Assembly: GCA_013368325.1 (NCBI GenBank)
Contig: JAACJK010000229.1
Coordinates: forward strand, 186,001 to 250,000
Origin: Ephemerocybe angulata
Lineage: Eukaryota; Basidiomycota; Agaricomycetes; Agaricales; Psathyrellaceae
DNA length: 64,000 nt
Reading direction: 5' to 3'
Under the pieces are notes generated by a model. It was not told the DNA's origin and ran no database searches. It worked only from the letters and a program-made list of their open reading frames with translations. This document shows, piece after piece, positions 1 to 10,600 of this stretch. The position numbers and the translations under genes were made by a program. Within the stretch, counting starts at the first letter, position 1. Each line of letters starts with the position of its first letter.

Positions 1-302
1 TTGGGGCACGTGTATCAACAACAACGGCAAATAGCCCACCCGATGATGAGAGACCATATTCGGGCCACAGGGAAAGTACCTGTGCAGCTGAAGCGGAGAA
101 AGCTTCGAGAACCCTGCCCTAGTTTCAATACGACCAGATACGGGGAATAATCGGATTCTTGTGTGGTGAGCGTACTCCGCGTCAAACTCGGGGATCATTG
201 TCGTTAGAATGCTACAGATGCAAATTGAGTACGTGCACTGTGTCAGCGTCCCTGCGGCCTGCCAGGAGCGTCTTTCACCTTCATCGCCATTCACGCACAC
301 AC
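1..302. other. intergenic, no gene seen
   Basis: No convincing reading frame or element. This is presumably upstream sequence of the F-box gene that starts at 303; no clear TATA box was found. Confidence 0.5.
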
Positions 303-2257
303 ATGGCTCCAACTATCGAAGAGCGAGGTCGAGCAGCAATGATCGATCTCCCCTTCGAGCTTCACATATCTATCGCACGGTATTTGGCCAACTCACCTCG
401 GGATCTATTCTCTCTTCTCAAGGTAAGACCTAGTCAGCCCCAATGCGAATTTGAATGCCCACACCCAGTTCTCCAAAGATATCCCGCTCTCTTCACGAGC
501 TATACACCTCCAAGACTGTGTGGACCATAACCCTGCGCGAAATATGTATTCGAGATGCACTCTTCTTCCCCTCATACCCCGTAGAAGAGATGAGTGTCAA
601 GCAGCTCATGCGCGCTTGTCTGGCACCTGACCTTTGGAACGAGAGGATAAGGACTGGACCTGGCCTAAAGGACTCCGGAGTACAGACTCTCAGCTCAGAG
701 CCACTGGAGTCTGATCCGCTCGAGGGGGCGCAGAGAGACAGCTACAATCGCGTGTACTTCGTCCCCGGAGGGCGTTATCTCATCGACCATGCCGGTGGGA
801 GACTGAGGCTGTGGGACCTTGGGCTTCCCTCAATCTTCCGAGAAGAGGAAGCCAACGCTCAAGAGCCGAGGATAGTGACGTCTATTCTGATCACGGATCC
901 AAGCCAGGTGTCGGATGATGAGGGAGGCATGGAGTTGGACACAGACGGCGGTGGACAGGCAACGATTGAGTTTGTGGTGTGTCCGTCGCGCGATGGAATG
1001 CGATTACGGGTCTGGGTGGTGCCTGGGCCGTCAACGGTAAAAGGGGGAGTCTCCATGAGTTGCACCTCCTCGGTATACGAGATCGACCTTGGGTCCCATC
1101 AGCCTGATTTCACACTGATGTCCTCGTTGACGGTCCTAACCCCTGTCTGGAGTGTCTTATGGGGTGACCTTTCGATGCGCGATGACACTGCAATATTCCA
1201 CTCACTCGACTACATCATTGTGTGGGACTTCTGTGACTCGAAAGCGAAGGCATGGAGAGTACGGTCCCGGACGGACAACACCGATATGGTGAGCCTTCAA
1301 TCCGTTGTGGCAACCACGGGACGCATGAAATATACTAACGAAAGATAGCTCTTCCTCTCCCAAGCCTCGATTTATCTGGTGAAATCAACGGGCGTACTTG
1401 TTTGGTCAATCCCGCTTCGCTCAGAGCTCAAACCCATCCAAAACGACCAGCTTGACCTCCGGGTCCCGAGCGCCATGCCTGCACCCGAGCCCCGACACTC
1501 ATACTTCTACCGCCAGCCTGAGGAAGGCTCGAATGTGGAGGCCGCCTCTCCGTATTATCCTCCACTCGGGCGAACGCTGAGCCACTGGTATAGCGGGAAC
1601 GACGGATTTCCCGCATTATGGGATGCATTGGAGGACTGGGGAATGGGAAAGGTCGGGAGGTACACGCTTCAGCAGACGAATGCCTCGACGGGTGGAGAGG
1701 TGTCTAGGCACAATGGAGCTGCCGGCGATGCGCTGCAAGCGAGGGCCAATAAGGAAGATAGTCCAACGCGGGTGCCATCACTGCAACATTTGGAACAGGC
1801 GCATCTCAGGCAGACAAACAGCTTTACGCTCCCAGGTCTCCGCCCGAATGCGTATTGTCTCCACCGGATATCCTCCGACATGCTGTCCACGCTCTATAAC
1901 GGAACCACGCCAGGGTGGGATTTCGGTCTCGTATATACGCCCTTCGACCGGGGCGACTCGGATCTGACTCCATCCCCACGCCGTACTTCGAGCGCCGGTG
2001 CGAGTGGTGGAGGCCTGGAGGAGGGGATAACGAATCCCAGTGCGAACATCAACGAAGCTGCGAATAGGTGCATCACTGGTATCAATCTAGATAAAGGATT
2101 CACGGGGGAGTTTTGCTCGTTCACCTTTTGTCCTGCGAGTGGGAGAATTGCCTATTCATATGTGGAGGATCCGGATGAGAGGGGCAGGGGAAAGGGGCGC
2201 GTGAAGGTGCTGGACTTCTGGGAGGGGGTTACATATAAGCCCAGATGCGAATTGTAG
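303..2257 (+). CDS. F-box-type protein, three exons
   Basis: Proposed exons are 303-422, 479-1288 and 1349-2257, giving 612 aa. The second intron has a TACTAAC branch site just before its acceptor; the first needs the acceptor at 478 to keep frame. The N-terminus (about residues 14-60) reads IDLPFELHISIARYL followed by SLLK and LYTSKTVW, the usual F-box layout of agaricomycete proteins, where an F-box would recruit substrates to an SCF ubiquitin ligase. The rest has WD/beta-propeller-like strands (RLRLWDLG near residue 135, IIVWDF, KVLDFWEG near the end) but no regular repeat I can count. The substrate is unknown. The start at 303 is chosen because the F-box follows directly; an upstream in-frame start at 159 would add an unrelated stretch. 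The function is inferred only from the F-box-like N-terminus. Confidence 0.75.
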
Positions 2258-3681
2258 AGCACGAATCGGAGCATTTGACAAGAGGCAAGTCGCGTCAAAG
2301 GCCACGTCGCCCGAGTATCGTCTGCCCAGCGCCGAGGCGCAGAAGAGATGTCAAGTTCGAAAGCCGCTTCCTAGAGATTAGAGAACAAGGTCGGCAGCAT
2401 CGCATTCGTAGATATGCAAGGCGACACCTCGCACAGCAGGGAGAAATAGGCTTTCATTGTCTCCACAGCACGAGCCGCGACAGATGCAATGAAGGCGACT
2501 ACTAAGTAGACCAGAGACTGCCCAGTAGGCTGGATGGAGTCGACAGTCCGGTTGTCGTCGACCTGTACTTCGAAAACAAGGCTCGCCACTCCAGAGAGGA
2601 AGGTCGAAGTACTAGTAGACGAGCATTCATCAGTGATTCAGTCCGAAGTTGGTGGCAGGTGCTGGCAACTTTTACCCAGCTTGGTGCTGTTTGGCAAGGT
2701 CTTCTGCAAGCCGGCCGGCCAGGTACCATCAATCACTTCGTTGATTGTGAAATAGGCGCCCATCGAATTCATAGGATTCCTACAGAGGAGGCTATCGCAT
2801 AATCTGAGTGGCTGATACCACTGAGTGAGGGTACTCCTGTCTTAGATCTTGTGCTCTGCAATCCCTTCAAGCGAAAACGAGCATTCCATCACGCAGCGCG
2901 TTAGAGATCTGACACATAAACTTGAACCAAGATTCAGAAAACACCACCTGGGGGGGTCGTATTCCCGCCCTCCACGCAGATACCCTGAAGTTACTCCGCT
3001 TGTAGTGTATTCATCTCTTTGAAAGTGCGAGCCATCCCAAAGCCCGCCAGCTTGAGGCTTGCTGGAGGACCGAGGACCGTTTTTTCGTAACGGTCTTTAC
3101 TCATCTTTAGCCATGAACACTTTGCGAGTTGCCCGAGGTCTGTTTTGGGCGAGGCAGTACGTGTATGAGTGACAATATTCGAACGCTGTTCTCGTCATTT
3201 ACATGGTAAGCACACTCTATCTCCCTCCTTAAAGAGGTGCGGTCCTCAGAATCAGGAAACCCGGCGAGAAAACCAGGTAAAACAAGAATGGTGAGACGGT
3301 GCAGACCTTGATAAGCGCCGAGTCTTGACGCTGGCATCAGAATGGAAAGAAAGGTCAAAGGGAGTCAAGACAGGCTGAGTCTGGTCTAGATAATGGAAAG
3401 ATGTCAGGAGCGACTGCGAGGAACCTCACGCACTGTGCGCAACCAATTGTCGACCAGGACACACTGAGATATTAGGCGCTCTGTGGTGGTTTCCAGGGTC
3501 GGCCACTTCGTCATGTCACATAAGTTATAACATTCTGTCAAACACGACTCGCGCTGCGGAGATCAGTCCGGCTATAATACCCCGAGGGACACAGTCATCG
3601 TAGTGTGTCGGCAAATTCGCCGCGTATTATTTTCTTCTTAGTGTTTCGAGGCTGCATGGACTGCGGGAGGTCTTGATTCTC
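2258..3681. other. intergenic, no gene seen
   Basis: About 1.4 kb between the F-box gene and the first RTA1-like gene. Only short unsupported frames on both strands. A TAAGCGCCG motif lies at 3312-3320. Confidence 0.5.
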
Positions 3682-3687
3682 TATAAG
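3682..3687 (+). promoter_or_regulatory. candidate TATA box of first RTA1-like gene
   Basis: TATAAG lies 93 nt before the ATG at 3775. TATA-like boxes sit 94 nt upstream of both RTA1 paralogues at 53,517 and 56,065, so the spacing is conserved. Confidence 0.45.
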
Positions 3688-3774
3688 TACTCCATGGGAC
3701 ATGCTTGGGATATTTCACCACTCAATCATAATTTCTCTTTTCGTTCACACTTCCCTACCTCGCAGACACGAATC

Positions 3775-5189
3775 ATGGCTCCCTCCATCGCAGGACTAAC
3801 TCGTCCGCCTTCCTATATTTCATTTCTCTGGACTACCCGCTAACGCACATTCACTAGAGGACGAGATCGCACGTCTGAGTCCATATCACTATATTCCTTC
3901 CCAAGGAGCCGCCCTCGCCATGATAATCTTGTGGGGCCTTTCTACTCGTACGTGCTACACCACTCTCAGCATGCATAGCAGATGCCATATAAATGCCAGT
4001 ACTACACACTGGTCAGGCCATAAGATACAAGACATGGTTTATGCTACCCACGGTTGTCCTCTGCGGGGTTATGGAGACCTTTGGGTGGAGTGGTCGCCTA
4101 TGGTCCTTCTATGACCCCGTCATCGAACTTCCTTACCAGATTCAGTGAGTGGCCCCGTAGTAGCCCATCGACGCACACAACGAGGTCGCGGTACTAGCTG
4201 ACGATCCATACGCAGGATAACGATGACAATCCTGGCCCCGACTCCCCTCATCGCCGCAACATTTGTTTTGTTTGGACGAATTATTGGCCGGCTGGGACCG
4301 GTCTACAGTCGCTTATCCCCCAGGCTATGTGAGATCCCTCTCTAAATCTTCAATACCTTGCTGACCAGTAAATGCCTTGTAGACGCCATTATATTCTGCT
4401 CGTGCGACGTCATCTCCCTTGTCGTTCAGGGACTCGGAGGTGGTCTGGCAGCGTCTGCCAACGAGAAGGATGGCCGTGGTCCTGAGCTTGTAAGTTTCTG
4501 AGCCAACTCTATACTATGAAACGTACATCGCAGTAGCGTATTGTTGACAACCTCTTACTAGGGTGGAAACCTCATGCTTGGCGGAATCATTTTCCAACTT
4601 CGTGCGTCCAGCACACTATACCCGTGTTAGTCGCTTGTGCTTACTGTAGCCAACTCGACAGTCGTCATTATCACGTTCTCTGCTTGCTCTGGAGAGTTCA
4701 TATACCGATATATGACGCGGCGTCCTCTAGGCCGCCGCGCGGCACATTCATCTTTGGCTAATATTGAGGATGGGAACTCTGGCCGCGGGGTCTTGACGTC
4801 GAAGCTAAAGCTCATGTTGGGTGCCTTGTCACTAAGCACCCTCCTGCTTTTCATCAGGTGAGCCTAAATCATAAATTGTTCTATTCGGTTATACTGAGCG
4901 GTGATTGCTTGCAGGGCAATTTACCGAACCATTGAGCTCTTCGATGGTTGGAATGGACGCATTATCAGTACCGAGGTCTACTTCAGTAAGTCTCATGCGC
5001 ATCTCTGTAACATCCATTTTCTAAAATTATCTGACAGATGTTCTTGACGGCGCCATGGTAATCGTGGCTATCTGGTTGCTCAACTTCGTCCACCCTGGAG
5101 TCTTCCTTTTTGGAGAGGGGAGCTCGAGCGAATGTCCGAGAAGCTGCACAGCAGGGATGGCAGCAGGGTCTGAGTCTGCCTGGACATGA
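3775..5189 (+). CDS. RTA1-like seven-transmembrane protein, copy 1
   Basis: Nine exons: 3775-3802, 3858-3947, 4000-4144, 4216-4328, 4383-4489, 4562-4601, 4662-4857, 4915-4985 and 5038-5189, 313 aa. Exon lengths 90/145/113/107/40/71 are identical to the paralogue at 56,065, which fixes the model. The protein has alternating hydrophobic segments with RTA1-family landmarks: LLHTGQAIRYKTWF, GWSGRLWS, TILAPTPLIAATF, CDVISLVVQGLGGGLA, LGGIIFQL and the last segment LLNFVHPGVF. Family members are fungal plasma- or vacuolar-membrane proteins linked to lipid translocation and drug resistance (RTA1, RSB1); the substrate here is unknown. The first intron has a weak donor (GTCCGC). The C-terminal ~20 residues are out of frame with the paralogues, whose tails read SEKLQSRSNSV; a frame giving SEKLHSRDG exists one step away, so a small indel has changed the tail. 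Confidence 0.85.
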
Positions 5190-6459
5190 CTGCCTATCAC
5201 CGCTCAAGGCAACAAATTCCATTATATTTCCCCGCTTTCTAGCCTAATATATTCAGCCCCAATTTCACGACACGGACACGCTTATTATACTATCACCACT
5301 ATCTATGCTTTCGTACAGGACACTCGTACAGTCTTCTCAATGTTGTGGACCATTTGTAGCTTGATCGAGCGCTTACTCGTTTTGGACGTACTATAGGCCA
5401 TTAGCATATAATAATTAGTCTCATCCAGTGAAAATGACGGAGTCTCTCTAAGCTAGATCAGGGGCTGTCGCAGCAGCGGGGATGTCTACGAGAACTTTGT
5501 GTTTTGGGGCTAGATGAGACTTTCGAAGGTTCTTCCATCTTTAGGAACGGCCTGGTTCGGATGCAAGACGACAGTGCCCATCGGCTCACGTTCAGCGCCG
5601 ACCGCTCCAACGCGTCAGGCCACATGTCCAGGCTGTCCTCCTCGACGCCCTTGAAGAGCATGAAGATCCGCGCTACTACACCGGGGATCGGCTCGACGGT
5701 GAGAGACGCAGCGCGCTCATAGGCTGATTGAGGGAGAAAGCGAAGCGCGACATACTCGTGCTTGAGCAACAACGGCAGCCAGTGTCTAATGTCGATGCGG
5801 CGTTAGCATACCAGGCCAGGTAATGACTGGGGAGAACGTACGTAATGAAAGAGGTGCGGGCTTCGACATGAAGACCCAACGCTTTGAGCGAGCGGTCGAG
5901 ATACGGAGTCACCTTCGCGACCTCGAGCACGACAGAGTTGGACTCGTCGATCGAGAGAGTGGCGCGGGTGGGAATGAAGGTCTCAGTGTCGCCGGGCTGA
6001 GGTGACGGGGGTGGCGACGCGGCCTGCTCAAATACCTCATAAGTCGTCTTTGCGTCCCAATAGAGGTACGATGTCTCGATCCCGCTACTGACTTCCTTCA
6101 AGACGCCATTTGGCGACGCGTCGACGACCCACTCGAGCTTATTCCTTGTGTCTTCGAGCTCATCCCCTGTGTCCTCGGGCTCATCCCCTCTGTCTTCGAA
6201 CTCATCCCCTGTGTCTGTCTCCGTCGCTGAAACTACGGGGTATGTGGCCGAGAAGTCCCACTCCGGAACGAGTGCGAGCTTGGCGGAGACACGCGTCGCG
6301 GTCGGGAGGTGGAGGTAAATCATCCCACTCTTCAGCCACAACATTTTTTTCCCCGCTCCTAATCCCTACTGCGCCAGAGTATATCCGTGGACCGTCCTGG
6401 AGCGACTGCCTCGAAATGTCAGCCGTTGCTGGTCAGCAGCGACAGTGTCCAAGTCACGA

Positions 6460-6731
6460 GTGAAGATGCGAGGCTGTGACGAGCGAGATCGAGCTCGGTG
6501 CGAACCTGTGGTTTACATTCAGTGCATGTAAGCAAGTGTAGTAAGGAAGAGGATAGGATGGTATTCACTCAGATGATAGAATGATCTGAGATGTGAGGAC
6601 GTCCAGGTTATATGTGAAGAATAGGAGATAGGGAATAGGGTGACAGAGAAACATAGGCTAGGAGGCAACATAGAAATATGATAATAGTCGATAGGAGACA
6701 AACGACGTCATCGAGCGCTTGTATGGGCGCT
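6460..6731. other. unassigned insert next to the MITE
   Basis: This stretch interrupts the decayed ubiquitin-like domain, has no match to the intact paralogues and no clear termini of its own. It is purine-rich on the + strand (repeated GGATAGG/GGAGATAGGG-like words). Its right end, TGGGCGCT, is the target duplication of the adjoining MITE. Confidence 0.4.
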
Positions 6732-7251
6732 TAGTGAATTACAGGCTTGGGCCTGAAGCCCTAAGCCAGGCCAAGCCAGGCCCCAAAAGCCCAAGCCAAG
6801 CCAAGCCTTTGTTATTTTTCACCAAAGCTTGGCCAGGGCTTAGGCCTGGCTTGGGGTTTGGGGAAGCCTGAGCCTGGGGCTTCTCAAGGCTTCTATATTA
6901 AAAAATAAAAATAGCAGAATAGTGCACCGGAATTCATGTTAAGTAGTGTCTATGAGGTCCCCGGTTCAATTCCAGCATGTTTCACCATAGTTTTACTCAA
7001 TTTGACTCCCACCTGAAGCATTCTCTAACTCTCTGGATCAGTCTATATGATTTCAATACAAATATTTGTGACCCTATGTTGTATTCATTACAAATTAATT
7101 GTATTGAAAAGCCTGGGCCTGGGCCCGAGCCAGGCCAAGCCAAGCCCAAGCCTTCTAGGCAGGCTGGGCTTATGTTTTGAGTGAGCCTGGGCCCCTCCAA
7201 GCCAGGCCCAAGCCAGGGCTTTCAGGCCAAGCCCGGGCCCGTAAATCACTA
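6732..7251. mobile_element. hAT-type MITE, 520 bp
   Basis: Bounded by perfect 8-bp direct repeats TGGGCGCT at 6724-6731 and 7252-7259, the target duplication length of hAT elements. Termini are imperfect inverted repeats: the left begins TAGTGAATTACAGGC and the right, reverse-complemented, begins TAGTGATTTACGGGC. Subterminal arms are rich in GGCCTGGC / AAGCCCAAGCC words in opposite orientation. There is no transposase frame, so it is non-autonomous. An internal GGTTCAATTCC (about 6962-6972) resembles a tRNA B box. Confidence 0.85.
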
Positions 7252-7687
7252 TGGGCGCTCAACAGATAGTGTCATAAAACTGGCATGAGATGGCGATTCG
7301 CTTGCCCGTCTTGATGAGGAACAAAATGTAGTTGCCCTCGGGAGCCAAGGCAGGCCCAGCAGAGGGCGGTTTGACGCGAGGAAGAAGTTCCCTTCAAAAT
7401 ATATCTGGTTAAAAATCAGTTTTCGAAGGGGCAATGGAGGTCGTTTGATGTTTGTTCCAAAAGGTAATCGGATTTGATTGAATCACCGGGCTTGATTCCA
7501 CGTTGGATGTGGGATAGTCTTACCATGGAGCTTGAGAGTCAAACATGACTGAAGCTGAGACCTTGGGAGGGGATTCTTAATCAAATTTAGATTTCACTTT
7601 TGGGTTCCTCTATCTCTTTTACAACTATCATCGACTCCATCAGTTTTTCGACAATAACAAATTCATCGCTCTGCTCATCTCAAGCTT

Positions 7688-10600
7688 ATGGACGATCGTA
7701 ATGGAAGCTCTTCAACTTCCAAACTCCCTCTTGGACCGACTCGAAAACGGCCGGATGATCCAGCAGGACTTAAAGGGTCAGCTGAGGAAATCGGTCGAGA
7801 GAAAGAAAGGAGAGAGTTTGAGAGAGAGAAATCGCTTGAGGAAGAGGAGTCGCTCGGCTTCCCCAGAGCTAGGCATCAATCTCGGTTTGACTTCAACGGA
7901 GAGGTTGTCGAAAAGGCGGAGGGAATACTCGAACGATTCAGACATCGAGCGTGTACCAAGGAGCAAGCTGTCGGACAATTATACCAAGTCTTCGAGCTCT
8001 CTAACGGACACGAAGATGAACCAGAACGACAACGAGGATTCGATGAATTCTGCTCTCAGATTGAGCAAGAAGAAGAGTTATATCGGAAAGCAAAGGGAGC
8101 GGGAAAGCGAGTTGCAAATGCAGGAAAGTCCAGAGTATCCGAGAATCGGAGATCACATCGTCTCGACGATAGAAGCTCCGAAACTTTTGACGAGAATGAC
8201 TTCGTTGAAGACTCAGGAGAATTTGATTCCGGTGGATCCGATGGAGATAACCCGGAACCATCAACGGAGGCAAACGACGAAAGTTGGAACGATCTGATCT
8301 TCCCTGGGCGGATGACGAGGACAAGCACGTCTCGTTCTCGCTCAATCCAACCTGCGTCGAAACACGAAACCTCTTACAGCGATTCACCAGAGATACAGAC
8401 TTCGTTATCCGACAGGCCAAGATTTCAGCAATCGCACCCCCATTCCCAGATTCCGAGTGGACCAACGTCATCAAAGGCTTACCAGTCAATCTCGACACCG
8501 TGCTCTCGGGATTGTGGTTCAAGCGTCCTCCTCAAACGAAGTATGGACGCTTGGGGGATACTTCGTTCGAATATTCCTCAGCTGAACCAGCCAAAAAGGT
8601 CTCAAATGCCGCGCAATGGACTGCAGCATGGAACCGAACGAAACGAGCGTACCGGTTTGTATTCAAACATCGTGCTGAAGAATTGGAACAGTACGGCGAC
8701 TACATCGAAAGGCAATTCTCCTCGAGAGTCCCGGAGTCTGCAGGAAAGGTCATCTTGCTCGACCAATCCATCCGGGAATTCATTAAGGGAGGACAAGCCA
8801 ATCTCCTCACCGACCGAGAGGCGCGAGATGGGCTGTACGAAGCCATCATGTGCGCCGACGGGGTTGAAGCCTCGTCGATTGGAGGCTTCGGAGGATCGAG
8901 GGTTGGAAAAGGGAAAGGAAAGGGTCCACGACAGCAGTGCGATAAATTCAACGAGAAAAGAGGATGTGAAAGGAAGGATGGAAGTTGCCGATACGCCCAC
9001 TCTTGCAAGAAATGCGGGAAGGGAGGGCATGGAGAGTATGCATGTGAAGCTAAAGGAGGCGGAGAATCGTAACTTCGTCTCCAGATACCTTCGCTATAAC
9101 GACTGGGGATTCAGCACACCAATCAAGATGTCCGAATGGTCTCTTACTGCACGTCCACTTCCTGATCCCCCACAGCACGTACTCGATGATCGAGACGTGA
9201 CTGCAACCCTTGCTTCGCATCCACATCTCTTCAAAATCGTCACTCCTGTCAACGTCTATCGACTCCAAGACCTTACTTCAACTCATCCAAACCGACCATT
9301 CGTTTATTCTATCCTAAAAGGTCTACGACACGGCTTCTGGCCTTGGGCAACCTATCCATCAGACCATCCATCCACCTACGAAACAGAATGTCCACCTCCC
9401 TCGACTGAAGAACAACGAACCTTTCTCTTGGCTCAAAGAGACACCGAGCTCGCTAAAGACCGCTATTCTGAAGGCTTCGACAAACTTCTTCCTGGCATGA
9501 GAAACACACCGACGTTCGCAGTTCCGAAGGATGGAGGGTTGGATCTTAGGATGGTGACAAACCACTCAAAGGAACCGTATTCTCAAAACTCGATGGTGGA
9601 TAAGACCGCTATGGGAAAGGTCCCTTTGGATGGTATGAAGGTCTTAGGAGAGGAGATGATATCTATGCGGATGAAGTATCCAGACGAGGAGTTGATTGTG
9701 TTCAAGGTAGACGTCGCTGAGGCGTATCGAATCCTTTGCATGGCTTTACGTTGGCAGATCAAACAGGTTGACACTGTCGACGGTTTGCATTATGTCAACA
9801 GATGCAATGTATTTGGAAATACGGCGTCTCAGGCCGTGTTCATCGCGTTCATGGCGCTCATCACTTGGATTGTGGTGAATGTACGACGAATTAATGGTCT
9901 TTGCGCTTATAGCGATGATCATTTCGGGATCGCGAGGAAGGACGATATGGAATGGTACCAACCTTACGGGAAGCTCTTACCAACTAGCATGGCTAAACTT
10001 CTCGTGCTTTGGGATGAACTAGGGATCCCACACAAGGAGAAGAAGCAAGTTTGGGGAGCACCCCTCACTGTTATTGGTATCTCGGTCGATCCAAACCTCA
10101 TGTCCCTCACCTTGCCTCAAGAAGGTATCAAACTCCTACTTCACGAGCTCGACAGGTGGACGTCCAAGTCTGCTTATCCGGCAAAAAATGGTTGTCGACT
10201 TCAGCAATGGCAGCAACTTACGGGTTGGCTGAATTGGGGGTTCAATGTATTCCCCCTACTTCGTCCATGCCTTTCAAACGTCTACGCCAAAATGAAAGGG
10301 AAGTTCTGGACTCAAGCACCATTTCGTCCAAACAACGCCATTCGAAACGATCTTTCTTGGGCTCGAAATCATATTTCTCAGTCTACAGGCGTCCAACTCT
10401 TGGAATCTCTGCACTGGCACCCGTCCGAGGCCGAATATGTCATTTACTGCGATGCCTCTCTACGTGGGATGGGCTTCTACGTAACCGGCCTCTCTCTCGG
10501 GTTCTATTCCGCCACAGTTCCCATTCAACCAATTGACGACGAGTTCATCTTCTGGCATGAAGCTTTGTGCGTTTTGTCCGCCTTACAATGGGTTGACGAC

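Larger units (their letters stand above)
5459..7391 (-). pseudogene. decayed UBL-IYLYP family gene, split by a hAT MITE
   Basis: Read on the minus strand. The start of the third exon of the intact family (GKRIAISC with upstream GNYILFL) lies at about 7391-7270. The MITE and about 270 unassigned bases interrupt it. The second half of the ubiquitin-like domain resumes, mutated and with a stop, at about 6440-6345 (DQQRL retained). The IYL-PTATR domain runs 6344-5842, then an intron 5841-5786 and the last exon 5785-5560. It contains an acidic expansion (repeats of DTGDE/EDTGDE) not present in the paralogues. The conserved tail [13 protein letters not shown] is missing. Instead, 5520-5459 encodes KHKVLV-IPAA, which matches the N-terminal exon of the family, suggesting fusion of two copies by unequal exchange. 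A 222-codon frame (6344-5676) survives by chance or low-level constraint. Function of the intact family is unknown. Confidence 0.8.

Noticed and set aside
2245..2505. Extra exon or small gene after the F-box gene
   Set aside because: Arg-rich frame with no motif; the upstream gene ends cleanly at 2257.
7701..8297. 198-codon frame overlapping the retroelement Gag N-terminus
   Set aside because: Gag-like sequence features are in the 7688 frame at this position; this frame is Arg/Ser-rich with no recognisable domain. I list it only as part of the multi-frame observation.
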